Assembly: GCA_964440935.1 (NCBI GenBank)
Contig: CAYTTY010000031.1
Location: 1 to 48,662 of the forward strand
Source: WJJR01 sp964440935
Lineage (GTDB): Bacteria > Zixibacteria > MSB-5A5 > WJJR01
DNA: 48,662 bases
Reading direction: 5' to 3'
A model generated the notes under the pieces. That model was not told where the DNA came from. It saw only the letters and a list, made by a program, of their open reading frames with translations, and searched no databases. This document shows, one piece after another, positions 35,319 to 45,900 of this stretch; position 1 is the first letter of the stretch; each line of letters begins with the position of its first letter. Position numbers and translations under genes: made by a program.

Positions 35319-38300
35319 CTACCGTTTATCGAACTTCAGGATGACATCAAACCCGCTCTTACGTGCGTCGGCGGCGACCAGTTGGAAAAACAGATGGCGG
35401 GAGAGCTCGTATTCAAGCGTCACGATCTGCGGGAGGATCTCATCATCCTCGCGTGTGGCTCCGAGATCGCGCTGATAGCTGACGAACAGATCGGTCGTGA
35501 TGTACTTGCCCACTACGAACGATGCGCTCTGCCAGTCGCTCTGAGCGTTGATCTCGATCACGTCGAGATTAAACTCATCCCCGAGCGTCTCACTCAATTG
35601 ACCAGCAAGCAGGCTGGCGATCGCCCCCTTGGCGAGATCTGTCCTGCTGGTCCCCTCCTCCGAAATCGCGGAACGCTGGCCACTGGTCAGTTCGGCGATA
35701 CTGCGGCCGAAGACGATATAGGAGACGGCATCGCCTTCCTCGATTTGATTCCCATCCAATGTGAATGACAATGTGGGACTTTCGGCGCGTCCGCCGATCG
35801 ACAAGGTCAATTCACGTTTGTCGCGGCTGGGGGTGCGGAAGATATAGACGGCGTCGATGTTGAGACGCGGATTGACTGTCTGGCCGCCTTCGAAGATTAA
35901 TTGTCCTTCGTCGATCGTGAATTTTCTGCCGTAGAGACTGTAATCACCGCGGACAACGTCAATGGTCCCGAACAGTTCGAATTCTTCGCCTTGCTTAACG
36001 ACTTCCAGCTCGCCCTGGATTTCGATGTTCATGTCATCGTCGCGCAGCCACGTGTTCCGCGGGAAGCGGACTGTCAACCGTCCTCTCAGGTTCTTGAGGT
36101 AATCACTTGGAAGCCCGGTTGTCGTATCGGGCTTGGTTACGGTGATGGGTCGGGTGGTATCAGGAGCAGACGCCGTATCACCCAGTGCTGCAACCAGCAT
36201 GGGCACCGTCATCGACGATCCTTCACCGATCTCTTCTGTCAGTGCCGGCAGGTAGAAGTTTGAGCGACGAACCGTGATCTGGCCGCCGTACTCGGGTGCC
36301 GCGACCCGTCCCTGGAGATTGGCATCGGCGCTGATCTGGACTTCGTAGTGCTGATGCCGGACGACATAGAACTTGTCCGCGGTCAGAGAGAGATTGGCCG
36401 CATCGAGTTTCCCCGACACCAGGCCGCCAGCGAACTCCGCGCGTCCAGTCATGCGCATCGACCCATCGTCGCGATGAGTTACGAATTCAATCAGTTCCGC
36501 ACTGGAACTGTCAAAAGCCACTCGTGCAGATATCGTCCTGTAGTCAACGCCATACTCCGGCATGCGGACGCGTCCGTTGCTCACGCGGAGTTCACCATTA
36601 ATACGGGGATCATCCAGTGATCGGGTCGCGTGCAGATCGATGTCCAGATCGCCGGTGGCGTTCTCGACGGTATAACCGAATGCGCGCAAGATCGCCAACG
36701 TGAAGCCATACGATCGCACGCGAACATCCAATCCGGTGTCGGGTGCGGCTGCCGTCGTGTCTGTCAGCATGCCAAGTGGGACTCGAGTGGCGACAACGAG
36801 ACTCTCGGGTCCCTGCACGTGGAGCGTAAAGTCGGTCGCGAGTGTGCTGTCGATGAGAGAGAAGTCGCCGGCCAACGAGTCGAATCGATATTCGTTGACG
36901 GCACCGGCGCGAATCACACCGGTTCCACGGAGGTCCGGATTCTCGATCCGCCCGGATGACTCGACGTCGAGTGACAGATAGCCGCCGATCGACTGGGCGG
37001 GATCGACAAGCGTCATCGCATGTGCGAGCGAGATATTGCGCGCCGACAGGTCTAAATTGTACGTGCTGTCTGCATTGTAGACGGCGTCAACGGCAAGCGA
37101 CTGCCGCGGTAAATCTCCGGCTGCGTCGTCGCCGTCGCTTCCGGTGAGTCGAAGTCCAGTTAGTTCATACCCTTCCGGTCGGAGCACAACGCGCATTGTG
37201 TCCTCGGACGTCCACGAATGCTCGCCAAGTTCAAGGTTGATGTCATTGACCGTCACCGTGGGAATCGAATCGGTGAGATACTCAGCATGAAGCGCGGCCG
37301 AGAGTTTATCGCTGATTGTTGTTTTTAAATCAGCAGTGTACTCTGCCGGGGTGAATTGGCCCGATACCGTCGTTTGTGGGATGAGTATGTCAATGACCGA
37401 GAGATTGTTTGCATGCAGTTCGTATTCGCCTCCGACGAGGCTGTCGACGTACAGAGCGTCGAAGGTGCCATGAACCGAATCTGCCCTGTACGTGTCGTAC
37501 AGCGAGCGAGACAGCGCCAATGATCCCGACGTTCGCAATGAGTCGAGCGTTCCATTGATCTGGACCGAAATGTCACCGGCAAAGCGAAGAGAGTCAATCT
37601 CCAGCCAGCTTTTCAACCAATCGACATTCTCAATTCTGCTGTGAAGAGCGAACGAACCACGTTCTTCGATACCGATGGTGCCGCTTCCGGTGAGTGATCC
37701 TGGCGGGCTCTGCAGGAAGAGTGTGTCAACGGTGATCTGGCTGGGACTGAATCGGACGATTGCTGCAAGGGTGTCCAAGACGATTCCCCCGATGTCCGAC
37801 GAGTCGAATGAAACATCCGCCCGGCCGGTAGCGGTTGCCGGATCGTACCCGTGGCCGCTCGCAGCGAGGTTGAACGTCAGGTCCGTAGCGGGATATGATT
37901 CATCGATGAGTGGTTGGATATTCAAGCGCTGTGCATTAAGACGGACATTGTAACGCATGTGCTCGGTGATGTCTGCCAACGATCCGGTAAGATCGATCGC
38001 GCCAAAATCCCCGCGTGCCGATAAATCAACGTCAGCACTGTCATCGATATATGTCGCTGTGAGATGTGCACTGTCGAACGCATATCCCATTACCGCTGCG
38101 CGTGTCAACCGCATGTCGGCACCGACTTTGGCTCGGTCCGGATTGAGTCCGGCACCTTCGATTCGTCCGGTGCCGACAATGGCTCCCGACGCCAACGTGT
38201 CGGCCACCCATTGTTCCATTCGCTGCAGATCGAGATCGAAGTTCACGGCATAAGATAGTACGCTTCCGATCGTATCGGACAGACCGGCGAACAGCGGGTT

Positions 38301-39251
38301 GGCCCACCCCGAAATTGTGACATGCTGGCGGTCATCCCGAAGCTCAATGGTTGTCTGTAATGAGTCGCGAATGAGATCGGCCGATAGCGACAGCGATGGA
38401 CGAGTGTTGGGGAGGTCATATTCGACGAATGGGGAGATGTCGCGTACGTCGATCGTGTCGGCATGCAGTGTCAGCGAGCCTGAAGGGGAACTGCCGAACT
38501 CATAGTGGCCGCTTGCCTCAATCTGGTTGTATCTCGTCGACGCAATGAGCGTATCAATCTGGGCGGTACTGTCAATCAATGATGCGGATCCGGACAATTG
38601 GACGAGCTGTAGGTGGGGCGCCGACGCCTTGAAGTGGAAGTCGGTAATGCCGATGTATTGCTTCTGCTGGGAATAAACAGCATCTGCACGGAGCGAGATA
38701 CTATCAACGCGTGTCGGCACAAGGCTGTCCGCAGTTGCAATTGATATCGATCCATTCGCGATGGCGAGTTCACCAATCGCGATGGTCCATCCGAATGCTG
38801 AAGTATCGCTGACCGTTGCCGTATCGGGCACACTGTCTGTTGGTACCATGGTGGTGATGTTCCATGTGCTGTCTTCGGTCAGGGTAAGATGCACTCGTGG
38901 TTGATCGATACGAATGAGTTCGACCGCGACTTCGTTGTCCAGCAACGGCCAGAGATCGTAGCGGAGTTCGAGGGTGGGGATCGACACCAGCGTGTCGCCG
39001 GCCTGCGAGAGTGCGATTCCATGCAGTGTGACCGAGGTAAACAGGTTGTCCGAGATGTACTCAATTGAAAGTGTACCGTTGAGCGACGCGTTGGCCGATT
39101 TGACAATGTGGTCACGCAGATATCCGCGGAACCACGGCGTCTGCGTCAAGCCAACCGCCAGCACCACGAGCAACACAACCGCCAGCACGGGGTAGAGCAG
39201 CCAGCGACGCCAGCGCCTGGTGGGTGTTGTCTTGTCGGTTGTCTCGTTCAT
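35319..39251 (-). CDS. tamB: TamB-like translocation/assembly protein (AsmA-like, DUF490)
   Basis: Bridge-like envelope protein of 1310 aa. It has one N-terminal membrane helix (LLYPVLAVVLLVVLAVGLTQ, about residues 19-38), then a very long beta-taco body built of short repetitive strand segments rich in Asp/Ser/Thr, which forms a hydrophobic groove for lipid transport between membranes in this family. The conserved C-terminal DUF490 region ends ATREDDEILPQIVTLEYELS ... KSGFDVILKFDKR. It sits 13 bases downstream of the Omp85 gene, the classic TamA-TamB order, so the two are one operon and should interact. Confidence 0.92.
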   Translation of the reverse strand: MNETTDKTTPTRRWRRWLLYPVLAVVLLVVLAVGLTQTPWFRGYLRDHIVKSANASLNGTLSIEYISDNLFTSVTLHGIALSQAGDTLVSIPTLELRYDLWPLLDNEVAVELIRIDQPRVHLTLTEDSTWNITTMVPTDSVPDTATVSDTSAFGWTIAIGELAIANGSISIATADSLVPTRVDSISLRADAVYSQQKQYIGITDFHFKASAPHLQLVQLSGSASLIDSTAQIDTLIASTRYNQIEASGHYEFGSSPSGSLTLHADTIDVRDISPFVEYDLPNTRPSLSLSADLIRDSLQTTIELRDDRQHVTISGWANPLFAGLSDTIGSVLSYAVNFDLDLQRMEQWVADTLASGAIVGTGRIEGAGLNPDRAKVGADMRLTRAAVMGYAFDSAHLTATYIDDSADVDLSARGDFGAIDLTGSLADITEHMRYNVRLNAQRLNIQPLIDESYPATDLTFNLAASGHGYDPATATGRADVSFDSSDIGGIVLDTLAAIVRFSPSQITVDTLFLQSPPGSLTGSGTIGIEERGSFALHSRIENVDWLKSWLEIDSLRFAGDISVQINGTLDSLRTSGSLALSRSLYDTYRADSVHGTFDALYVDSLVGGEYELHANNLSVIDILIPQTTVSGQFTPAEYTADLKTTISDKLSAALHAEYLTDSIPTVTVNDINLELGEHSWTSEDTMRVVLRPEGYELTGLRLTGSDGDDAAGDLPRQSLAVDAVYNADSTYNLDLSARNISLAHAMTLVDPAQSIGGYLSLDVESSGRIENPDLRGTGVIRAGAVNEYRFDSLAGDFSLIDSTLATDFTLHVQGPESLVVATRVPLGMLTDTTAAAPDTGLDVRVRSYGFTLAILRAFGYTVENATGDLDIDLHATRSLDDPRINGELRVSNGRVRMPEYGVDYRTISARVAFDSSSAELIEFVTHRDDGSMRMTGRAEFAGGLVSGKLDAANLSLTADKFYVVRHQHYEVQISADANLQGRVAAPEYGGQITVRRSNFYLPALTEEIGEGSSMTVPMLVAALGDTASAPDTTRPITVTKPDTTTGLPSDYLKNLRGRLTVRFPRNTWLRDDDMNIEIQGELEVVKQGEEFELFGTIDVVRGDYSLYGRKFTIDEGQLIFEGGQTVNPRLNIDAVYIFRTPSRDKRELTLSIGGRAESPTLSFTLDGNQIEEGDAVSYIVFGRSIAELTSGQRSAISEEGTSRTDLAKGAIASLLAGQLSETLGDEFNLDVIEINAQSDWQSASFVVGKYITTDLFVSYQRDLGATREDDEILPQIVTLEYELSRHLFFQLVAADARKSGFDVILKFDKR

Positions 39252-39264
39252 CGGTACGCTGTGA

Positions 39265-41109
39265 TCAGAATGCCTGTCCGACGTTTATGTGCAACTCGTA
39301 GCCGACGTCATTGTCGAAGATCGGCCGCGCCAAATCGAGACGCACCGGTCCGATCGGCGTGGATACGCGAATTCCCGCTCCGGCCGAATAGCGCAGGTCG
39401 TTCAGCTTATATAAGTACGATCCGGTCCAGACGTTCCCCGCATCGGTGAAAATCGCTCCCGACAGAATGCCCCAGATCGGATACCGCAACTCGATGCTCG
39501 ATTCGATTAAGCTTCGGCCGCCGGCCGGTGTGCCCGCTTGCTGGGGTCCGATTTCACCACGCGCCCAACCGCGCAGCGAGGAGCTGCCGCCGGAGAAATA
39601 CCGGTCTTCCACCGGAACAAAGCGGTCATCGTCGAACGATTGGATGCCGCCGATCTTGATGCGCGTGGCGACGACCAGCCCGAACAAACCTTCGTAATGC
39701 CTCCAGTCCACCGTTGTGCGAACGAAGTGATATTGGCTGCCGAACCCGACCCCACTCCATTTGCTCGACAGCGCCAGGAAGTTACCGTGGTCGGGATTGA
39801 ACGCCGGACGGGAGTTGTCATAGATGGAGGTCAATGTGATGCTCGATTTATCATACAAATCGTCCAAACCGGGTCCCAGCATTCCCGCCTCGGCCACGCT
39901 GGTGGTGTCGAGTGAGACCCGTTCGAAACCGTACTCTCCGCTAACGTTTAGTCGCGACGTGAGCTGGTGATTAAGCCCCAGGATGATTCCGTATCGACGA
40001 AGCGTAAACCCCGGTTCATCCTGGCGCCGGATGAAGGGACTGATCCACGCTGAGGTCCGGGGTGTCAGAAATGCCGGTTGCGTATGGCGAAGGCGAACAT
40101 GGTACGGTTCCAGTCCCGAATGCTTGGCGTACAGCTCCAGACGGCGCGCGCCACCAAGAAAACCGAGCAGCCGAGATTCGGTAAACACGCGAAAGTTGTC
40201 TTCTTGTCCGTATCCAACACCGACCTTCGAACTCAATCGCGGCGCTTCACGCAAGGTGATGCGAACCGGCACCTCATCGTTCTGATCCCTGTCCAATATT
40301 CCCGTGACGGTGGCGACTTCAAAGACACCCAATTCGATCAACTGCCGCTGTGATTGATCCAACACCGATTGCCGAAGGAGGTCGCCGCTCTCAAATTCGA
40401 TCTGGTCATGAACCAGTTCTTCTGAGATGCGACTGTGTCCGGTAATCGTAATCTCACCGAACATGCAACGAGGACCACTTGTCAATGTCCACACGACGTC
40501 GACGGTATTGGTGGTCGTATCGACACTCAATTCACTGGCGGCCGACGCGTACGGAAATCCATTGTCGGCGAAGTACCGTTCAGTCGAATCCGCATCTGCG
40601 CTAATGAGCTGGTCTCGGAAGCGCATACCCGACCGCAATTGGGGAATGGGAGTCATGCGGTGGAGGAGACTGTCCACATGGCTGGAGTCTTGCTTCGTGA
40701 AGGCTCGGATATGCCAGATTACGGTGTCGACGATTATTGGTGGCCCCTCACGGATGTTGATGACGATTCCGACGGATTGGTCGTCGGTGCTAATCGTGAA
40801 ATCTCCACGTGACAAGTGGACATGCAGATACCCGCGCCGCTGGTAGAACCGCCGAATCCGCCCCAAATCGTTTGTGAGCATGTCGGCGTGATATTGGCTA
40901 GATGATTGCCGGAGAATCGTCTCCTGGATCCAGTTATATCCTTCTAAGGTCATCTGCTCTCGAAGCCGGTCACCGGAAAACGCGTCATTGCCTTGAAAGT
41001 GGATGTAGTCAACCCGGAAACCCTCTTGGGCGCGCGTAAGAGTGCACATCCCGATCACAATGGCGAGGAAGAGAGTTGCGGCAGAACGCCTCTGGGCTGA
41101 CCAATTCAT
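39265..41109 (-). CDS. tamA: Omp85-family outer-membrane protein, TamA-like
   Basis: Outer-membrane assembly factor of 614 aa. A signal peptide (ATLFLAIVIGMCTLTRAQ) precedes POTRA-type domains (FRVDYIHFQGNDAFSGDRL at about 30; CMFGEITITGHSRISEELV around 210) and a C-terminal 16-strand barrel from about residue 295. The lid-loop signature appears as FSGGSSSLRGW, and the chain ends GQAF with the aromatic residue used for BAM recognition. With tamB directly downstream I call it TamA-like; a BamA role is less likely, with only about three POTRA units and this neighbour. Confidence 0.9.
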   Translation of the reverse strand: MNWSAQRRSAATLFLAIVIGMCTLTRAQEGFRVDYIHFQGNDAFSGDRLREQMTLEGYNWIQETILRQSSSQYHADMLTNDLGRIRRFYQRRGYLHVHLSRGDFTISTDDQSVGIVINIREGPPIIVDTVIWHIRAFTKQDSSHVDSLLHRMTPIPQLRSGMRFRDQLISADADSTERYFADNGFPYASAASELSVDTTTNTVDVVWTLTSGPRCMFGEITITGHSRISEELVHDQIEFESGDLLRQSVLDQSQRQLIELGVFEVATVTGILDRDQNDEVPVRITLREAPRLSSKVGVGYGQEDNFRVFTESRLLGFLGGARRLELYAKHSGLEPYHVRLRHTQPAFLTPRTSAWISPFIRRQDEPGFTLRRYGIILGLNHQLTSRLNVSGEYGFERVSLDTTSVAEAGMLGPGLDDLYDKSSITLTSIYDNSRPAFNPDHGNFLALSSKWSGVGFGSQYHFVRTTVDWRHYEGLFGLVVATRIKIGGIQSFDDDRFVPVEDRYFSGGSSSLRGWARGEIGPQQAGTPAGGRSLIESSIELRYPIWGILSGAIFTDAGNVWTGSYLYKLNDLRYSAGAGIRVSTPIGPVRLDLARPIFDNDVGYELHINVGQAF

Positions 41110-41262
41110 AGTTCATAATGTACGTCGGCCGGTACGAAGACAAGGGCTGATCCAGCGAATATGCTGTCGTTTAATACGTTACAGGATTCTTCCTGACGTG
41201 GCCCTCTGTCCAAAATTCCCACAAATGGACAAACTCTCGACCTAATAAAGCGTATTGTTGAG

Positions 41263-41279
41263 ATTGCAACAGTTGCGAT
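41263..41279. promoter_or_regulatory. Dyad upstream of marR, candidate operator
   Basis: ATTGCAAC-A-GTTGCGAT is a 17-base palindrome with one mismatched pair, and GATTGCAAC recurs directly after it. It ends 16 bases before the marR start codon, in the expected place for autorepression of the marR-adaptor-RND operon. Confidence 0.5.
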
Positions 41280-41295
41280 TGCAACCGATTGGCCA

Positions 41296-41772
41296 ATGAC
41301 GACTGAATCAACCACCTCGGGATCGAATCTGGGACGCCTGATGGGGTGTGCTGCACGCATTATGCTGCGCGAACTCGATCACAGCCTGGCGGAGGCCGGT
41401 ATCAGCATCTCGAGTGAGCAGTGCATTCTGCTGAAGCATGTGGGGCTGAACGACGGCATCCACCAAAACGAGTTGGCCGAACGGATTCTGCGCGATAAGG
41501 CCGCGATCACGCGTCATCTCGATGTGTTGGAGCAAAAGAAGCTGGTGGTACGTGAGCATAATCCCACCGACCGTCGCCAGAACCTGCTTCACATCACGTC
41601 GGCGGGACGCCGGCTGCTTCACTCGGTGGAGCCGTTAATTGAGACGATTAACCGTCGCGCGACGGACGGAATTCAGAACGAGAAGTTGGAGCACTGCAAA
41701 GAAGTGCTCGCACAGGTGTTCGACAATCTGGCGCGTCGCGACTGTTCGGACGCCGATAGGACCGACTCATGA
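41296..41772 (+). CDS. MarR-family transcriptional regulator
   Basis: Winged-helix dimeric regulator of 158 aa. The DNA-binding part is IHQNELAERILRDKAAITRHLDVLEQKKLVVREHNPTDRRQNLLHIT, carrying the DxR signature (DRRQ) in the wing. N- and C-terminal helices form the dimer. It leads an operon with the RND adaptor (4-base ATGA overlap) and pump, so it likely represses that pump until a small hydrophobic ligand binds. No ribosome site is evident. Confidence 0.92.
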   Translation: MTTESTTSGSNLGRLMGCAARIMLRELDHSLAEAGISISSEQCILLKHVGLNDGIHQNELAERILRDKAAITRHLDVLEQKKLVVREHNPTDRRQNLLHITSAGRRLLHSVEPLIETINRRATDGIQNEKLEHCKEVLAQVFDNLARRDCSDADRTDS

Positions 41773-42914
41773 CGAAGACCAAGAAATTCGTGTTACCGGG
41801 CGCCATCATCGTCATCGCTACTGCGGCGATGTTCGTGCTGCTCAGCATGAAGACCGACCCGCCACGCCGTCCTCCGGAAACGCCGGTCAAGTACGTGCAG
41901 ACATCGGTTGTTGAATTGGGATTGGTGGAAGCGCGCATCATCGCGTATGGACGAACCGCCAGCGTGCAGCCGGTCAGACTGACAGCCGACGTCTCCGGTA
42001 CGCTCGAGCGCGGAGACATCCCGTTTCGTGATGCCGAGCGGTTTCGACGCGGCGATGTCATCATTCGCATCGATGATCGCCAGGTGCGGCTGGATATCAA
42101 CACCCGCATCAGCGAGCTGATGACAGCATTGGCGACCGTGCTCCCGGAAATCAAATCAACTTTTCCCGAACAGTATCCGATTTGGCAGGAGTATTTCGAC
42201 ACGATCCAGTTTGACGCCACACTGCCACCGCTGCCGGAGACGGACGATGCGCGGTTGAAGATGTTTTTGTCGCGTTACAATGTGTTCAGTCTGTATTTCA
42301 CCATTCGCGATTTTGAAATCCAGCTAGAGAAACACAAAATACGTGCACCGTTTGATGGTGCGATTATCTCGACGGATGTCCGCATCGGTTCGAATGCGCA
42401 GATCGGGACGCGGCTCGGCGAGATTATCGACCTGGAACGAATGGAAGTCCCGCTCCAGGTGCAGGTGTCCGATCTGCCGTGGATCGATTCCGAGCAGTCG
42501 GTGTCGTTGGCATCGACAGAACTTGACGGATCGTGGTCCGCATCGATCTCTCGTGTCAGCAGCGATATCGATGAGCGGACACAGACCGTTGACGTGTACG
42601 TCACCTTGGACGGTGGGGGTGCCTCGCGTTTGCTCAGCGGTCTCTTCCTTGAAGCCGAAACCGGGGGACATACAATTGACAACGCGTATACAGTGCCTCC
42701 GAAAGCGGTGTACGAAGAGCGGTATGTGTATCTGATCGAAAATGGCGAGTTGGTGCGACGGCGAGTGACGATTGCGCGCCGTGAAATTGAGCGGTTGATT
42801 GTTTCCGATGGTTTGGACAATGGGGACACGCTCGTTATCGAACCGATGCAGGGAATTGCGCCTGGGATGCGCGCCCAGCCGAAATCGACACTGTTACCCT
42901 CGGGAGACGTCTGA
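41769..42914 (+). CDS. RND efflux periplasmic adaptor subunit
   Basis: Membrane fusion protein of 381 aa with an N-terminal anchor (FVLPGAIIVIATAAMFVLLS, residues 7-26). The lipoyl half-motifs VSGTLERGDIPFRDAERFRRG and IRAPFDGAIISTDVRIGSN flank a region (ISELMTALATVLPEIKSTFP) that is not an ordinary long coiled hairpin. The C-terminal beta-barrel includes VSLASTELDGSWSASISRVS. It overlaps marR by 4 bases and the RND gene by 1, implying tight translational coupling. Confidence 0.9.
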   Translation: MTKTKKFVLPGAIIVIATAAMFVLLSMKTDPPRRPPETPVKYVQTSVVELGLVEARIIAYGRTASVQPVRLTADVSGTLERGDIPFRDAERFRRGDVIIRIDDRQVRLDINTRISELMTALATVLPEIKSTFPEQYPIWQEYFDTIQFDATLPPLPETDDARLKMFLSRYNVFSLYFTIRDFEIQLEKHKIRAPFDGAIISTDVRIGSNAQIGTRLGEIIDLERMEVPLQVQVSDLPWIDSEQSVSLASTELDGSWSASISRVSSDIDERTQTVDVYVTLDGGGASRLLSGLFLEAETGGHTIDNAYTVPPKAVYEERYVYLIENGELVRRRVTIARREIERLIVSDGLDNGDTLVIEPMQGIAPGMRAQPKSTLLPSGDV

Positions 42915-45900
42915 TGGAGCGATTGACATCGTACATGATTCGCTACCCGATCTGGGTGACGGTGCTGATGTTCTCGGTGATCATCTTTGGGTTGTTGGCT
43001 CTAACCGGTCTGCGGTATTCATTCTTCCCCGAGACCGAACCCCGCAACATCATGGTCGAGGTGGCCTATCCGGGAGCCTCGCCGGAAGAGGTCTCCGAAG
43101 GCGTTGTGCTCAAAATTGAGGAGAACCTCGACGGTATGACCGGGATTGAGCGCATTACATCGGTGTCGCGTGAGAACATCGGTATTGTCACCGTTGAAAC
43201 GGTCCTCAACTCCGATCTCGATGCGGTGCTGGCCGACGTTAAGAACGCCGTCGATCGCATCAATTCGTTTCCCGAAGATGCCGAGAAGCCGGTCATCTAT
43301 GAGCAAGAGTTTCGCACTCAATCGTTGATGGTGGCGCTGTACGGCGACACCGACCTGTTTAATCTGAAACGAATCGCTGATGATTTCCGGGATCGCCTGC
43401 TCGCGACCGAACCGGTTTCACAGGTTACCGTCCAGGGTGTCCCGGACCTGGAGTTCTCCGTCGAGGTTTCTGAAGCCAATCTGCGCCGATTTGGACTGCG
43501 ATTCGACGAGGTGGCGCGAGCCGTCGCGCACTACAACATTAATGTGTCGGGTGGGAAGATCGATACACCCGATGAAGAGGTGCTGATTCGTTCCTGGGGA
43601 CGGGACTACCAAGCCGAGGACTTGCTGGATATCCCGATCCGCGGCAGTGGCGAGGGAACGGTCATACTGCTCAAAGATGTGGCCACTGTGCAGGAGACAT
43701 GGGAGGACGTTCCCGACAAGATCTATTACAACGGGCAAACCGCGGCCTTCCTGCGACTCGATCAGGCGGACGATGAAGACATTTTAAGGATCGCCGAAAC
43801 CGCCAAACAGATGATCGCCGATTTCAATGCGACGCATGAGTCGGTTTATGCCACGGCCATTTTCGACCGTACGATTCCACTAACACAACGTATCGAGTTG
43901 CTCGTCAAGAATGGCCTGATCGGTCTCCTGCTGGTGATGCTGTGTTTGGGGTTCTTCCTGAATCTGCGGCTATCGTTTTGGGCGTCGGTGAGTATTCCCT
44001 TTTCATTTGCGGGGATGTTTATCGTCGCACACTTCGTCGGGATCACGATCAACGTCATCTCGTTGGCCGGGATGATCGTTGTTGTAGGTATCTTAGTCGA
44101 CGATGCCATTGTGGTCGGGGAGAATATCTTTGCGCATTTCGAACGCGGCAAACCGCCGCTGCAAGCAGCCATCGACGGTACCCGGGAAGTCGCCGCACCG
44201 GTGATTACAGCAGTGCTGACCACGGTCGTCGTCTTTACGGCATTCTTTTTTCTGGAAGGACAGCTCGGTGAGTTTCTCTGGCAGATGGGTTTGGTCGTCA
44301 TCGCCTCAGTGCTATTCTCGCTGGTTGAAGCGTTCTTGATTCTTCCGTCACACCTGGCGCACTCCAAAGCGCTCGAGCGGGAACACACAGTGTCGCCGGT
44401 TCGGCAACGTTTCGAATCCATCATCGGTTATTTGACGAATCGCATCTATGCGCCGGCTCTGCGCAGCGCATTGCGCAACAAGTGGATCACAATCGTGATG
44501 CCGGTGGCCTTTGTGATGGTTACTATTGGCCTGGTCGGTGGCGGTCTGATTGGGGTGACCTTCTTCCCGAACATCGACAGCGACGAGGTGCCGGTGAATG
44601 TGTCGTTGGTGGCTGGTCGTCAGGAGGCCGATACCGACTCTCTGCTTGCATCGATTGAACGAGTCGCATGGCAAGTGAACGAGGAGTTGTCCGCCCAACG
44701 TGAGGATGGACGGCCGATGATCACCGAGATTGTGCGCACCATCGGCAGCAACGATCTCGGCGAGACCGGCAGTCATACCGGTAAACTGGATATTCAGTTG
44801 CTCGACGGCGAGCACCGTGGGATGCAAAGCTATCAGGTCGCCAATATCATTCGTGATGCGGTTGGACCCGTTCCCGAGGCGCAAAACATCACCTTCGGTC
44901 AAATCGGTCGATTTGGCAAAGCGGTGTCAATCAGTCTGTTGGGTAATAACATCGAACAACTCGAGAATGCCGCCAAGCTGCTGAAGAACGAATTGATGAA
45001 CTTCCCCTCGCTCAAAGATGTCACCGACACAAACGTCAAGGGCCGCCGTGAGATTGACATCACATTGAAACCGCGTGCCAAAGCGCTTGGTTTGACTTTG
45101 CAGGACGTTGCCGGTCAGGTGCGCAGCGGGTTCTTCGGACAGGAAATCCAGCGTATTCAACGCGGCAAGGATGAGATCCGTGTGTGGGTACGATACACGT
45201 CCGACGATCGCGCGGCGCTCGGACGATTGGACCAGATGCGCATCCGCTCGGCCGATGACGCGTCGTATCCGTTTGGTGAGTTGGCCACGTACTCGATTGA
45301 ACGCGGTGTGACCCGAATCAGCCACCTCGATCGCAAACGGGAAATCAAAGTCGAAGCGAATCAAACCGACGTAGAAGAAGACCTCCCACCGATTCTGGCA
45401 GAGATTCGCGACGACGTGTTGCCGCGGGTCTTAAGCCAGGTCCAGGGCGTGACCGCGCAGTTTGAAGGTCAATCGCGTGAGCAGCAGGAAACCGCATCGT
45501 CGCTCCAGATTGCTTTCGGTGTCGCCCTATTGGTGATGATGATCATGGTGACGCTGGTATTCCGGTCGTACGCGCAGACATTCATCGTCTTTTCGTTGGT
45601 GCCTATCGGTGTGCTTGGAGCATTCTGGGGGCATGGATTGCAGGGCATTCAGGTAAGCATGCTGTCGTTGATCGGCATCATGGCCCTCTCGGGGATTATC
45701 ATCAACGACAGCATTGTGTTTGTCGATCAGATCAACCGTAATCTACGTCAAGGGCAGTCGGTCGAGGAGGCCGTATTCAATGGCGGCATGTCCCGTTTTC
45801 GCCCGATCCTCCTGACAACACTCACGACGTCATTGGGCATGGCGCCGCTGATTCTGGAGACCAGTCGCCAGGCCCAGTTCTTGGTCCCGATGGCGGCATC

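Noticed and set aside
41221..41295. Short direct repeats GATTGCAAC as an iteron/origin
   Set aside because: Only two partial copies are present, forming a dyad directly before marR; operator function explains them better.
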